Source: DATAAP01 sp041690495
Lineage (GTDB): Bacteria > Pseudomonadota > Alphaproteobacteria > CACIAM-22H2
Assembly: GCA_041690495.1 (NCBI GenBank)
Contig: JAWLHE010000009.1
Location: forward strand, 173,146 to 237,145
Direction: 5' to 3'
Length of the DNA stretch: 64,000 nt
This document shows, piece by piece, positions 27,063 to 34,333 of the stretch (position 1 is its first letter; every line of letters begins with the position of its first letter). The notes beneath the pieces are model-generated. The model had not been told where the DNA came from, ran no database searches, and was given only the letters and a program-made list of their open reading frames with translations. The translations under genes were made by a program, and so were the position numbers.

Positions 27063-27137
27063 GGCGGCGTAGCTCAGTGGTAGAGCAGGGGAATCATAAT
27101 CCCTTGGTCGGGGGTTCAAATCCCTCCGCCGCTACCA
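27063..27137 (+). tRNA. tRNA-Met (anticodon CAT), elongator type
   Basis: A 75-base tRNA with a full cloverleaf and encoded CCA. Acceptor stem GGCGGCG pairs with CGCCGCT (first pair G-U), discriminator A. The anticodon stem GGGGA/TCCCT encloses ATCATAA, giving anticodon CAT. The T loop is GGTTCAAATCC. The acceptor sequence and short D arm match alphaproteobacterial elongator Met tRNAs, not initiator tRNA. A CAT tRNA modified to read Ile AUA is less likely given the acceptor. Confidence 0.95.
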
Positions 27138-27595
27138 AAACGTGATGGGTCCGGGCAGGCGGCTGCGGCGCGATCGAGGCTTCCATCGGTGCCCATTCCC
27201 CTTTGCAGGATCCTGAGTAAGGCCACGGCCGAAGAGCACTGCGTGCCGGCCGCCGTCCGGCTGCCAGCCACCTCCATCTGTGCAGCAATGCGGCAGAGGC
27301 GAAGGTCCGGTACGCCGCTATTTCGTGCGGTCGGACGTTTGCTTCGATGATCTCCGCCCTGGTTTGGGCACAAGCTCCGCAGAATTGGCCGGGCTGAGCC
27401 AGGGCGAAGAAGGGCCGCAGGCAAGCACGGTCTTGGCCGTCGGCAAGCACCACGTGGTCGGCTGAGCGCAATTGGAGGAGTGTGGGTTGACGCGATGCGG
27501 CCAGTGCGCCGCCGCGGCTGCTCCTGCTTATGCGCGCTTGCACCGCAAGAACGGGACGCTCTGTAATGTGGCCCGATATGGCATGCGAGGGCGCA
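27138..27595. other. Spacer downstream of tRNA-Met without recognised genes
   Basis: This 458-base gap holds overlapping reading frames on both strands, none with a credible start, domain or homologue. One antisense frame ends in AEGFEPPTKGL, a known artefact of translating a tRNA-Met gene in reverse. No second copy of the tRNA 3-prime end was noticed here that would mark an integrated element. The sequence may be the remnant of older insertions next to the tRNA. Confidence 0.5.
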
Positions 27596-27820
27596 ATGAA
27601 CAGCGCACAGTTCCGGAAGTGGCTTGCCGAGCGCGGCGCGCGTTTCGAATCCCGGGAGCTGGAGCGTGGTCAGGGCCTCGGCAGCGTCACGGTTCATCTT
27701 GGCAGCCGGCGCGCCGTCTTGCCGCAGCTCGGCTCCAGGAAACGCCTCCCGCCCGAGACGATCAGACAGATCAAGGTAGAGCTGGGGATCACCGAGCCGG
27801 GCCCCGGACCCATTCCCTAG
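27596..27820 (+). CDS. HicA-like small protein, probable inactive toxin fold
   Basis: A 74-residue protein with the HicA-type dsRNA-binding-like fold pattern: MNSAQFRKWLAERGARFE (helix), GLGSVTVHLGSRRAVLPQL (beta strands) and PETIRQIKVELGI (helix). Normal HicA toxins carry a catalytic histidine in G-S-H just before the second strand. Here that position reads GLGSV with no histidine, so mRNA cleavage is doubtful. No HicB antitoxin gene is adjacent. The ATG at 27596 has GCGAGGG upstream. It may be a degenerated or repurposed toxin; the family assignment is by pattern only. Confidence 0.6.
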   Translation: MNSAQFRKWLAERGARFESRELERGQGLGSVTVHLGSRRAVLPQLGSRKRLPPETIRQIKVELGITEPGPGPIP

Positions 27821-27840
27821 CGCCGTGCGCGAGGGCTCGC

Positions 27841-28425
27841 GTGAGACTGCCGAAGCCGCGCACCGAAGGGAGCACCGCCCTCGAGCGCTGCCTGGCGATG
27901 CGGCGTTCGATACGGAGCTTGTCCGGCATTGCCTTGGCGCTGCCGGACCTCGCTCAGCTGCTTTGGGCGGGGCAGGGCGTATCGGATCGGGCCGGGTTGC
28001 GAACTTCGCCGTCGGCCGGGGCGCTGTATCCGCTCGAACTCTACGCCGTCGTCGAGACTGTTTCCGACCTCGAACCGGGCAGCTATCGCTACATATCCGC
28101 GAGCCATGAGCTCACGGGCGTCATTGAAGGCGAGCAGCTGAAGCGCGTGGCAGATGCAGCGCGGCAGGATTGGATCGCCGGTGCCGCTGCCGCGATCGTG
28201 GTCTCCGCCGTATATTCGCGAACTACGGCGACCTACGGACAGCGCGGCATTACATACGTCCACATGGAGGCGGGTCACGCCGCGCAGAACATCCTGCTTC
28301 AGGCGGTCGCGCTCGGCCTGGGCGGCACCGTGGTCGGCGCGTTCGACGGCGAACGTGTCGGGGCGGCTGCCGGAATCGAACATGGCGCCGACGCGCTGTA
28401 CGTCATTCCGATCGGCCGGCGCTGA
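27841..28425 (+). CDS. SagB-type nitroreductase (FMN dehydrogenase)
   Basis: A 194-residue FMN protein with the SagB-type layout: RRSIRSL, LLWAGQGV, RTSPSAGALYPLELYAVVE (flavin-binding), EAGHAAQNILLQAVALGLG and GGTVVGAFDGERV. In RiPP clusters such enzymes oxidise azolines to azoles, but here no YcaO, precursor peptide or cyclodehydratase gene is visible, so a general nitroreductase role is as likely. The start is GTG 27841 with GCGAGGG upstream, 20 bases after the HicA-like gene, implying co-transcription. Confidence 0.8.
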   Translation: MRLPKPRTEGSTALERCLAMRRSIRSLSGIALALPDLAQLLWAGQGVSDRAGLRTSPSAGALYPLELYAVVETVSDLEPGSYRYISASHELTGVIEGEQLKRVADAARQDWIAGAAAAIVVSAVYSRTTATYGQRGITYVHMEAGHAAQNILLQAVALGLGGTVVGAFDGERVGAAAGIEHGADALYVIPIGRR

Positions 28426-28547
28426 CGCTTACGTTGGACGTCCTGGAGGGGCGGCCGGCCGGGAACTGGCTGTTGATCCTGGTCAAGGATCGTCGGCGGA
28501 TTGTGCGCAAGTCTGCATCCGCATCGATCCAGAGCGGGAGCGCCGAT

Positions 28548-28766
28548 ATGCCCTACCGCATCAACGAGGACCTGCCACCCGGCGTGCGCCGACATCTGCC
28601 TCCGCATGCCCGGTCGATCTATCGTGAAACCTTCAACCGGACCTGGGAGCGCTACCGCGACGACCCGCGTCAGGAGGAGATCGCCCATCGCACCGCATGG
28701 GCCGCCGTCAAACGGTGCTATCAGAAGGCCGGCGAGACATGGGTGCTGCGCCCTGAATACACATGA
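28548..28766 (+). CDS. ChaB-like small protein
   Basis: A 72-residue protein matching the ChaB family (originally linked to cation transport regulation): MPYRINEDLPPGVRRHLP, HARSIYRETFNRTWERY and EEIAHRTAWAAVKRCYQK are the conserved blocks. The family has an uncertain role and often sits alone. The ATG 28548 has GAGCGGGAG upstream. It converges on the acyl-ACP synthetase gene with 62 bases between them. No ChaA transporter is nearby. Confidence 0.85.
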   Translation: MPYRINEDLPPGVRRHLPPHARSIYRETFNRTWERYRDDPRQEEIAHRTAWAAVKRCYQKAGETWVLRPEYT

Positions 28767-28828
28767 CGCGCACGCGAAATCGCCACGCGATATCGCTGTT
28801 CATTCGCCTTGCGCCTTGGCGGCGCCCA

Positions 28829-31453
28829 TCATGGGGGGGCAAGCGCGGCGACTGCGGCGTGGAGGCGGTTCGCGACCTCCTGATTGTCTGCATCGCCTCC
28901 CAGCAGCTCCGATGCAGGAATCGCCTGTCCGATCCGGACGCGGACCGGCCCTGGCCTCGGCAGCCGGCGTCCGGGTGGCCATGCCTTGTGGGTTCCATCG
29001 AGATGGACCGGAACAACCGGCGCGGCGGCTGCGCGGACCAGGATGCCGATACCGGGTTGGAACGGTCGCAGGCTGCCGTCCCAGGAGCGTGCGCCTTCGG
29101 GGAACCAGACCAGGATTCCGCCGCGCTCCAGGACGGTGGTGGCGAGCGCGAGGCTGGCACCGGATCGTGCCGGATCGATCGGAAGCACACGCATGATCCG
29201 GCTGAAGAACCGGCGCGCCGGCGTGTTGAACAGGATGCCCGTCCAGCCCGCCCAGGCACTCGCCGCGCCGATGCGTACCGGCAATGCGGCCGCGAGCGCG
29301 AACGGATCGAGATAACTCGCGTGGTTGGGGCAGATCAGATAGGGTCCGGCCCGCGCCAGGTTTTCGATGCCGTCGGATCGAAGCCCGAACAGCGCGCGGA
29401 CGACGATGCGGTTGACGAGGAGAAGGAGCGTGCGCAAGGCGCGGGCGGGGGCGGATAGCGGCTCGAGCCAGCGCCTCTCTTCGGGCTTCAGCGTCGCTTC
29501 GCCTGCCGGCGCTCCGGCGGCTGGCGCTTCGGCGGCCGTGATAGCTGCGGTCAGGAGGTCGCGCACCGTCGTGATTCGCGCGATCGCGGCCTCATCGAGG
29601 CGCAGGGCAAGCGCCGACTCGAGTTCCAGCGTGATCTGAAGCCACGACAGGGAGTCGATGCCGAGATCGAGGCGAAGATCCGTGTCCAGGCTCAACGGCG
29701 TGTCCCGGAAACGCACCTGCAGCCATGACCACAGGCGCGCGGCGGCGGGCTGCGCCAGCAACGCGCGGTCAGACGAGGAGAGCGGCGCACCGGGCGTCGG
29801 GATCTTTCCGGCGCGTGCACGCTCATAAAGCCCGGGAAGCAGGTGACGCCGGATCTTTCCGATCCGGGTGCGCGGCAGGCCCTCAGGCGAGACCGCGAAC
29901 CCGGCCGGGCGCTGATACGGCGCCACGGGTGCGGCAGCGAGGGCGACGCGGATGCGCTCCTCGGCCGTCGCTGCGTCGGGGCCATGGAGTACCTCGGGGG
30001 CCGGCACGACAAGCGCAACCAGCACGCCGTTGCGCACCAGCAGCCCGATCTCGCGGATCGCCGGGTCCCGCATGAAGATTTCCTCGATCGTCTCGGGAAA
30101 CAGCTTCGTGCCGCCGGCGAGCACGATCGTCTCGCTGGCGCGCGCAACCAGGTGCAGATAACCGTCCTCGTCCAGCAATCCCAAATCGCCGGTGCGGAAC
30201 CAGTTATCGGGCGTGAATGCCGCCGCGGTCGCCTCGGGATTGCCGCGATAGCCTGCGAACACATTGGGACCCCGCACCTGAATCTCGCCAACGCCGCGGG
30301 CATCCGGTGACGCGACCCGCAGCTCGACGCCTGGCAAGGCTTGTCCGGCGGTGCCGGCGCGGGCCTGCCCGCGCCGGTTGAAGGTGAGGATTGGCGCGGT
30401 CTCGGTCAGTCCGTAGCCGGTCAGCACTTCCCACCCCAGAGCCTCGAGCGTGCGTTCCGTGTCCGGATCCAGTCCGGCACCGCCCGAGACGAGCAGCCGG
30501 AGTTCCGGGGCGAGGCGGCGGCGTATGCCCGCGAATAGAATGCGGCCGATGTCGATCCCGAGCCGGCGTTGCGCCGCCGCCGAAATCGCGAGGAGCAGGT
30601 CGAAGATCCGCATCGCGATCGCGCCGCGCGCCGCGACGCCGGCGCGAATGGCACCGACGAGCGCAGTGTAGAGCCGTGGCACGCCGACCAGGTGTGTCGC
30701 GCGGCCGTCCCGAAGCCCCGCGGCAAGCTGCGGCCCGCTGAGGCCGACCGGAAATATGATCGCCGCGCCGGCCAGGAGCGGAGTCAACAGCCCCACGACC
30801 AGCGGGTACACATGGAAGAGGGGCAGCGGCAGGAGCGCCCGGTCGCCGGGTCCGACGAGGTTCTGCTGCAGCAGCGCGTCGAGATTGGCCGCGATGTTGG
30901 CATGCGTCAGCGGGACGGCCTTCGGCGTGCCCGTCGTACCAGAGGTGTAGACGAGCACGGCGGTCGCGTCGCCCGCCGGCGCGGCTGCAGGTTCGGCGAC
31001 GGGCGCAAGAAGGCCTGCCCATGGCGCAAGCGCGTCGGTCTTCCGCTCTGCGCCAAGGCCGAACAACCGCTCTGCGTCGATACCGGTGGCGATCCGGCCG
31101 ACCTCGCAGGCGGTCTCGTCAATGAAGGCGAGGCGGCAGGCGTTGTCCCGCATCATCCGGCCGAGGGACTCGCTCCCGAAATCGGGGTCGAGCAGCAGCG
31201 CGACCGCGCCGGCGGCGATGATGCCAAGAAGGGCCGTGACCGGAGCCGGCCCGTTCGTCCCGACGATCGCCACCGTGTCGCCGGGACGGACGCCGTGCCG
31301 CCGCAAACCCGCGGCCAGGCCCAACGCCCTGTCGCCGAGTTCAGCGAAGGAGCACGTCGTCGGCTCCTTTTCACGAATGGCGATCAGGGCCGGGCTCTCG
31401 CCGAACCTTTGGAGGCGGTCTGGAATTGTCGCGAGCGTTTCCGGTTCTTTCAT
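28829..31453 (-). CDS. Fused acyl-CoA/acyl-ACP synthetase, carrier domain and PlsC acyltransferase
   Basis: An 874-residue three-domain protein. An AMP-forming ligase comes first (about 1-550; ATP motif YTSGTTGTPK at 169-178, GYGLTETAP, WFRTGDLG, PRTRIGKIRR with the catalytic Lys). Then comes an acyl carrier domain with phosphopantetheine serine 601 in LGIDSLSW. Last is a PlsC-type acyltransferase with NHASYLD (H-x4-D, His711-Asp716) and FPEGARSWDG. It could activate a free fatty acid, hold it on its own carrier and transfer it to a lysophospholipid or glycerol-phosphate. The E. coli Aas has a related but reversed order (PlsC first). The start at 31453 is chosen because the ligase begins there. 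Cytoplasmic-membrane associated. Confidence 0.9.
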   Translation of the reverse strand: MKEPETLATIPDRLQRFGESPALIAIREKEPTTCSFAELGDRALGLAAGLRRHGVRPGDTVAIVGTNGPAPVTALLGIIAAGAVALLLDPDFGSESLGRMMRDNACRLAFIDETACEVGRIATGIDAERLFGLGAERKTDALAPWAGLLAPVAEPAAAPAGDATAVLVYTSGTTGTPKAVPLTHANIAANLDALLQQNLVGPGDRALLPLPLFHVYPLVVGLLTPLLAGAAIIFPVGLSGPQLAAGLRDGRATHLVGVPRLYTALVGAIRAGVAARGAIAMRIFDLLLAISAAAQRRLGIDIGRILFAGIRRRLAPELRLLVSGGAGLDPDTERTLEALGWEVLTGYGLTETAPILTFNRRGQARAGTAGQALPGVELRVASPDARGVGEIQVRGPNVFAGYRGNPEATAAAFTPDNWFRTGDLGLLDEDGYLHLVARASETIVLAGGTKLFPETIEEIFMRDPAIREIGLLVRNGVLVALVVPAPEVLHGPDAATAEERIRVALAAAPVAPYQRPAGFAVSPEGLPRTRIGKIRRHLLPGLYERARAGKIPTPGAPLSSSDRALLAQPAAARLWSWLQVRFRDTPLSLDTDLRLDLGIDSLSWLQITLELESALALRLDEAAIARITTVRDLLTAAITAAEAPAAGAPAGEATLKPEERRWLEPLSAPARALRTLLLLVNRIVVRALFGLRSDGIENLARAGPYLICPNHASYLDPFALAAALPVRIGAASAWAGWTGILFNTPARRFFSRIMRVLPIDPARSGASLALATTVLERGGILVWFPEGARSWDGSLRPFQPGIGILVRAAAAPVVPVHLDGTHKAWPPGRRLPRPGPVRVRIGQAIPASELLGGDADNQEVANRLHAAVAALAPP

Positions 31454-31493
31454 TCCTGCGGCCCGTTCTTCCCGGCGGATGCAGCGTTCGCGA

Positions 31494-32183
31494 TCACCCC
31501 GACCGCGGTGGCGCAGCCGGCTCTGGGGGAACGGAGCGCGCGGTGACGGATACACGATTCAGCATGTCGATGACCTCCTCGTCCGAGAGCTGCGGAAAGT
31601 GGTCATAGAAGAGGCTGATCGCTCCCATCTCGGTCGGCGCCGTCAGGCATAAGAGGTCATCGACCAACGGCTGCATTGCAGCGACCGTATCCGCCGGGGC
31701 GACGGGCACGGCAAGGACGAGTCGCGATGGTCGGGACCGACGGACCGCGCGGAGTGCCGCGCGGGTGGTGGCACCCGTGGCAATGCCGTCGTCGACGACG
31801 ATGGCCGTGGCCCCGGCGACGGGAACGCGTGCGCGGCCCGCCAGATAGACGCGCCGCCGACGCTCGATTTCGGCAATCTGGCGCTTGCTCTCCGCGTCGA
31901 CGTAGCCCGCCGGCACGTCGATCATCGAAAGCACGTCTTCGTTGAGGACGGCCTCGGGATGCTCGCCATCGGCGATCGCACCGATCGCAAGCTCGGGCTG
32001 CCACGGCGCGCCGATCTTCCGCACGAGCACGATATCGAGCGGCGCGGCCAGGGCCTGTGCGATCTCCAGGCCGACCGGCACGCCGCCGCGCGGCAATGCG
32101 AGCACCACGGGATGCTCGTCCTTGTACCGCAGGAGCCGTTCGGCCAGTTCACGGCCGGCATGGCTTCGGTCGCGGAAGTTCAT
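31494..32183 (-). CDS. Phosphoribosyltransferase-family protein
   Basis: A 229-residue type I phosphoribosyltransferase fold. The PRPP-binding loop is IVVDDGIATGATTRAAL. ALPRGGVPVG near the N-terminus and KIGAPWQPELAIGAIA form the hood and pyrophosphate loop. Such proteins of the ComF/erythromycin-esterase-neighbour type are found in stress islands; the base they use is unknown, and some have lost transferase activity. The ATG at 32183 has GAGGA upstream. It starts 4 bases after the hydrolase gene (same strand) and ends 40 bases before the acyl-ACP synthetase gene, so the three form an operon. Confidence 0.85.
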   Translation of the reverse strand: MNFRDRSHAGRELAERLLRYKDEHPVVLALPRGGVPVGLEIAQALAAPLDIVLVRKIGAPWQPELAIGAIADGEHPEAVLNEDVLSMIDVPAGYVDAESKRQIAEIERRRRVYLAGRARVPVAGATAIVVDDGIATGATTRAALRAVRRSRPSRLVLAVPVAPADTVAAMQPLVDDLLCLTAPTEMGAISLFYDHFPQLSDEEVIDMLNRVSVTARSVPPEPAAPPRSG

Positions 32184-32187
32184 CGCT

Positions 32188-32859
32188 TCAATCCTCGCTT
32201 CGTGCCGGGATATGCCATAGGAACCACTGCCGCGCATGGTCGATGGCGGCCTCGAGTGTCCCGGGCTCCTCAAACAGGTGCGTGGCCCCTTCGACGACGA
32301 CAAGCGCCTTCTCGGAGCGCAACGCAGCGAAGGCGGCGCGGTTAAGCGCGAGAACGTCCACGTCGTCGCGCCCGACGATCAGCAAGGTCGGTGCGCGCAC
32401 CCGCTCCAGCGCGCTACCGGCCAGGTCGGGCCGTCCGCCGCGAGAGACAATGGCGACGATGTCGTTTCCCGGCTCGGCCGCCGCAACGAGGGCGGCCGCG
32501 GCGCCGGTACTTGCGCCGAAATAGCCGATCGGAAGCGTCTCGCACGCCTTGTGGCCGCGCAGCCAGCGGGTCGCTTCAAGAAGACGCTCCGACAGCAGGC
32601 CGATCTCGAAGACATTGCGGCGGTCCTCGGCCTCGCGTTCGGTGAGGAGGTCGAACAGCAATGTGCCGATGCCCCTCCGGCGCAGTTCGGCGGCGACGCG
32701 CATGTTGCGAGGACTCAGCCGGCTGCTGCCGCTGCCGTGCGCAAAGGCGACGACTTCAAGGCAGCGGGCCGGCAACTCCAGGCGGCCTGGAAGGCCGACG
32801 GGAGGAATGCGAACATCATCGGACAGGCTCGCTTCGACTTCCAGATCGGTCCGTGTCAT
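32188..32859 (-). CDS. Dienelactone-hydrolase-like alpha/beta hydrolase
   Basis: A 223-residue hydrolase with FAHGSGSSRLSPRN at the oxyanion strand, GYFGASTGAAAAL (nucleophile Ser in G-x-S-x-G), GRDDVDVL (acid) and GATHLFEEPG (histidine). Proteins of this type are often next to phosphoribosyltransferases in proteobacterial stress clusters, occasionally fused to them. The start is uncertain: ATG 32859 is preferred as it begins just before the fold; a longer frame reaches 33030. An FNR/FixK-type box lies upstream at 33039-33052 and may serve this operon and the divergent gene. Confidence 0.78.
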   Translation of the reverse strand: MTRTDLEVEASLSDDVRIPPVGLPGRLELPARCLEVVAFAHGSGSSRLSPRNMRVAAELRRRGIGTLLFDLLTEREAEDRRNVFEIGLLSERLLEATRWLRGHKACETLPIGYFGASTGAAAALVAAAEPGNDIVAIVSRGGRPDLAGSALERVRAPTLLIVGRDDVDVLALNRAAFAALRSEKALVVVEGATHLFEEPGTLEAAIDHARQWFLWHIPARSED

Positions 32860-33038
32860 GGCGGTGTACCGCACTGGGATAAATCGCACGCCGGACCCGT
32901 CGCCGATTCGGATCGAGGCGCGTTCGGGGCCCGGTCTGATGCGACGGCTTTGCATCAGAAAGTCGCCGGCGGTGCCCACTGTTCCGCAATCATCGCCTCG
33001 GTGCGCCTCGCGCCGGCCGGATCCGGCCATTGCTGCGG

Positions 33039-33052
33039 CTGATCCAGATCAA
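33039..33052. promoter_or_regulatory. FNR/FixK-type box
   Basis: CTGATCCAGATCAA matches TTGAT-N4-ATCAA at 9 of 10 defined positions. It lies between the leftward hydrolase operon and the rightward DUF6455-like gene, about 100 bases before the latter start. A box centred here would fit an activated promoter with a start site near 33087. Confidence 0.65.
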
Positions 33053-33145
33053 AGCGCTCCGCATGCGGTTGCGCTATCCAAGCATGCCGGGGTGTCACCG
33101 GAGGTAGGTCTTCCGGGTAGGCTGCCGCGCATGAAGGAGGACGCA

Positions 33146-33436
33146 ATGTCGCTGTTTGATCGAATGGGGCGCCAGGCCGAGTTGTTCGCGGCCATGTTGC
33201 GGCGGATGGACCTCGACATGACCGAGGTGTCGCGTGTCGGCCTCGGAACGAGGATCCAGAGCATCGTCAGGACGTGCATGCTGTGCCGGCATTCCGAGGA
33301 ATGCGCGGCGTGGCTCGAGTCAGCGACCGCCGATGCGACGGGATACCGCAAGTTTTGCCCCAACGCCAGGACGCTCGACGGAACTCGGGAGTACCTGAAC
33401 TTTACCGGCCGGATGCCCGACGCGGCGCGTCGATGA
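33146..33436 (+). CDS. DUF6455-like small cysteine protein
   Basis: A 96-residue soluble protein. It has CMLCRHSEECAAWL (C-x2-C-x5-C) and later YRKFCPNA, a four-cysteine set resembling the DUF6455 family, possibly binding metal or sensing redox state. MDLDMTEVSRVGLGTRIQ precedes the cysteines. The ATG at 33146 has AAGGAGG eight bases upstream. The function is unknown. Its position under an FNR-type box and next to the hibernation factor suggests a role in oxygen limitation. Confidence 0.7.
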   Translation: MSLFDRMGRQAELFAAMLRRMDLDMTEVSRVGLGTRIQSIVRTCMLCRHSEECAAWLESATADATGYRKFCPNARTLDGTREYLNFTGRMPDAARR

Positions 33437-33565
33437 CCGAGCGGGCGCTCGGGCCGTTTGCAACATCCTGATCGCTCAGGATCGGCGGACCGCGAAACGA
33501 CGCCTGCGCCGGGCTCGGTCTTGATACGAGTCGAATGGCTAGGTATCCGCCGCTCCGCTCGACAG

Positions 33566-33579
33566 TTGACCCAGGTCAA
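33566..33579. promoter_or_regulatory. FNR/CRP-family palindrome upstream of the hibernation factor
   Basis: TTGACCCAGGTCAA is a perfect palindrome of TTGAC-N4-GTCAA type, differing from canonical FNR (TTGAT-N4-ATCAA) at one symmetric position. Its centre is about 42-45 bases before a plausible start site ahead of the gene at 33631, as for class II activation. Confidence 0.6.
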
Positions 33580-33630
33580 GGCAGCGAGCGAGGGGGCGCA
33601 TCGGCATGTTTTGTTACGGAGGGCGAACAT

Positions 33631-33975
33631 ATGCAGACACCGGTACAGATCAGCTATCTCGGCATGGAACCGTCGCCGGCACTTGAACGTCGGATTCACG
33701 AGAAGGTGAAGAAGCTGGAGCGCTTTCATGACCGCCTCACGAGCTGTCGCGTTGTCGTGGAATCGCGTACCCGCAGCGATGTGGGGCCGGTCTTTCATGT
33801 TCGCGTCGACTTGATAGCACCCGGCTATGAGATCGTTGCGGGCAATGCCGGGCGGGAGGACCCGGCTCATTCAGACGCGCATGTCGCGGTGCGCGATGCC
33901 TTCGCTGCCGCGACGCGCCAGCTCGAGGACCGGGTGCGTGTTGCGCGCGGAGAGGTCAAGCATCAAGCCGGCTGA
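33631..33975 (+). CDS. hpf: Ribosome hibernation promoting factor, short form
   Basis: A 114-residue HPF/RaiA (S30AE) protein that binds the 30S subunit at the decoding centre and stores ribosomes in inactive form. The beta-alpha-beta pattern starts QTPVQISYLGMEPSPALE and continues with IHEKVKKLERFHDRLTSCRV; the conserved basic helix is present. It lacks the C-terminal dimerisation domain of long HPF. The ATG at 33631 has ACGGAGG upstream. A second housekeeping HPF is probably elsewhere; this one seems oxygen-regulated through the palindrome upstream. Confidence 0.82.
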   Translation: MQTPVQISYLGMEPSPALERRIHEKVKKLERFHDRLTSCRVVVESRTRSDVGPVFHVRVDLIAPGYEIVAGNAGREDPAHSDAHVAVRDAFAAATRQLEDRVRVARGEVKHQAG

Positions 33976-34017
33976 GACCCAGGAAGGTTGGGCCGCAGGG
34001 GCGACAGGAGGAGCAGC

Positions 34018-34299
34018 ATGGCTGAATCCCGAGTGACGCCGCAGGGCGCCGATGACCGCATTACCATTGAGGATATCCGCGCCCTTGCCGGAGACATCGA
34101 CGAGATCGACGCGGCCGCGATTATCGCCACGGGGGGGACGCGCGCCGAACTCGAGGAGGCGTATTTCTACGCGCGCGGCGACGGCGATCTGATGGATCGC
34201 AACGGCCGGCCGCTGGTCGGTGCGGTCGCGGAGATCTATGAGATTCTGGTGGAGAAGGAAGAGGAGGAGGAGCCGGGCCCGATGCGGTCTCCGCCCTGA
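34018..34299 (+). CDS. Small acidic hypothetical protein
   Basis: A 93-residue protein with an acidic C-terminus (VEKEEEEEPGP). It has helical stretches ITIEDIRALAGDIDEIDAAAI and GTRAELEEAYFYARGD. No cysteines, no signal peptide, no known domain. The ATG at 34018 has AGGAGG six bases upstream, a strong ribosome site. It follows hpf by 42 bases on the same strand, so it may be co-expressed with the hibernation factor. It converges on phaC. Confidence 0.65.
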   Translation: MAESRVTPQGADDRITIEDIRALAGDIDEIDAAAIIATGGTRAELEEAYFYARGDGDLMDRNGRPLVGAVAEIYEILVEKEEEEEPGPMRSPP

Positions 34300-34333
34300 C
34301 GCCGGACAGCGCGACGGCCGTCCGTTGGCCGCG

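Noticed and set aside
27094..27543. 149-residue leftward frame ending in AEGFEPPTKGL over the tRNA
   Set aside because: That ending is a well-known artefact of translating tRNA-Met in reverse; the frame covers a real tRNA.
27472..28425. Long version of the SagB-type protein starting at 27472
   Set aside because: The upstream part reads through the HicA-like gene out of frame and has no domain; GTG 27841 with a ribosome site fits better.
27841..28425. A RiPP (thiazole/oxazole peptide) cluster around the SagB-type gene
   Set aside because: No YcaO, SagC-like or precursor peptide gene was seen within several kilobases.
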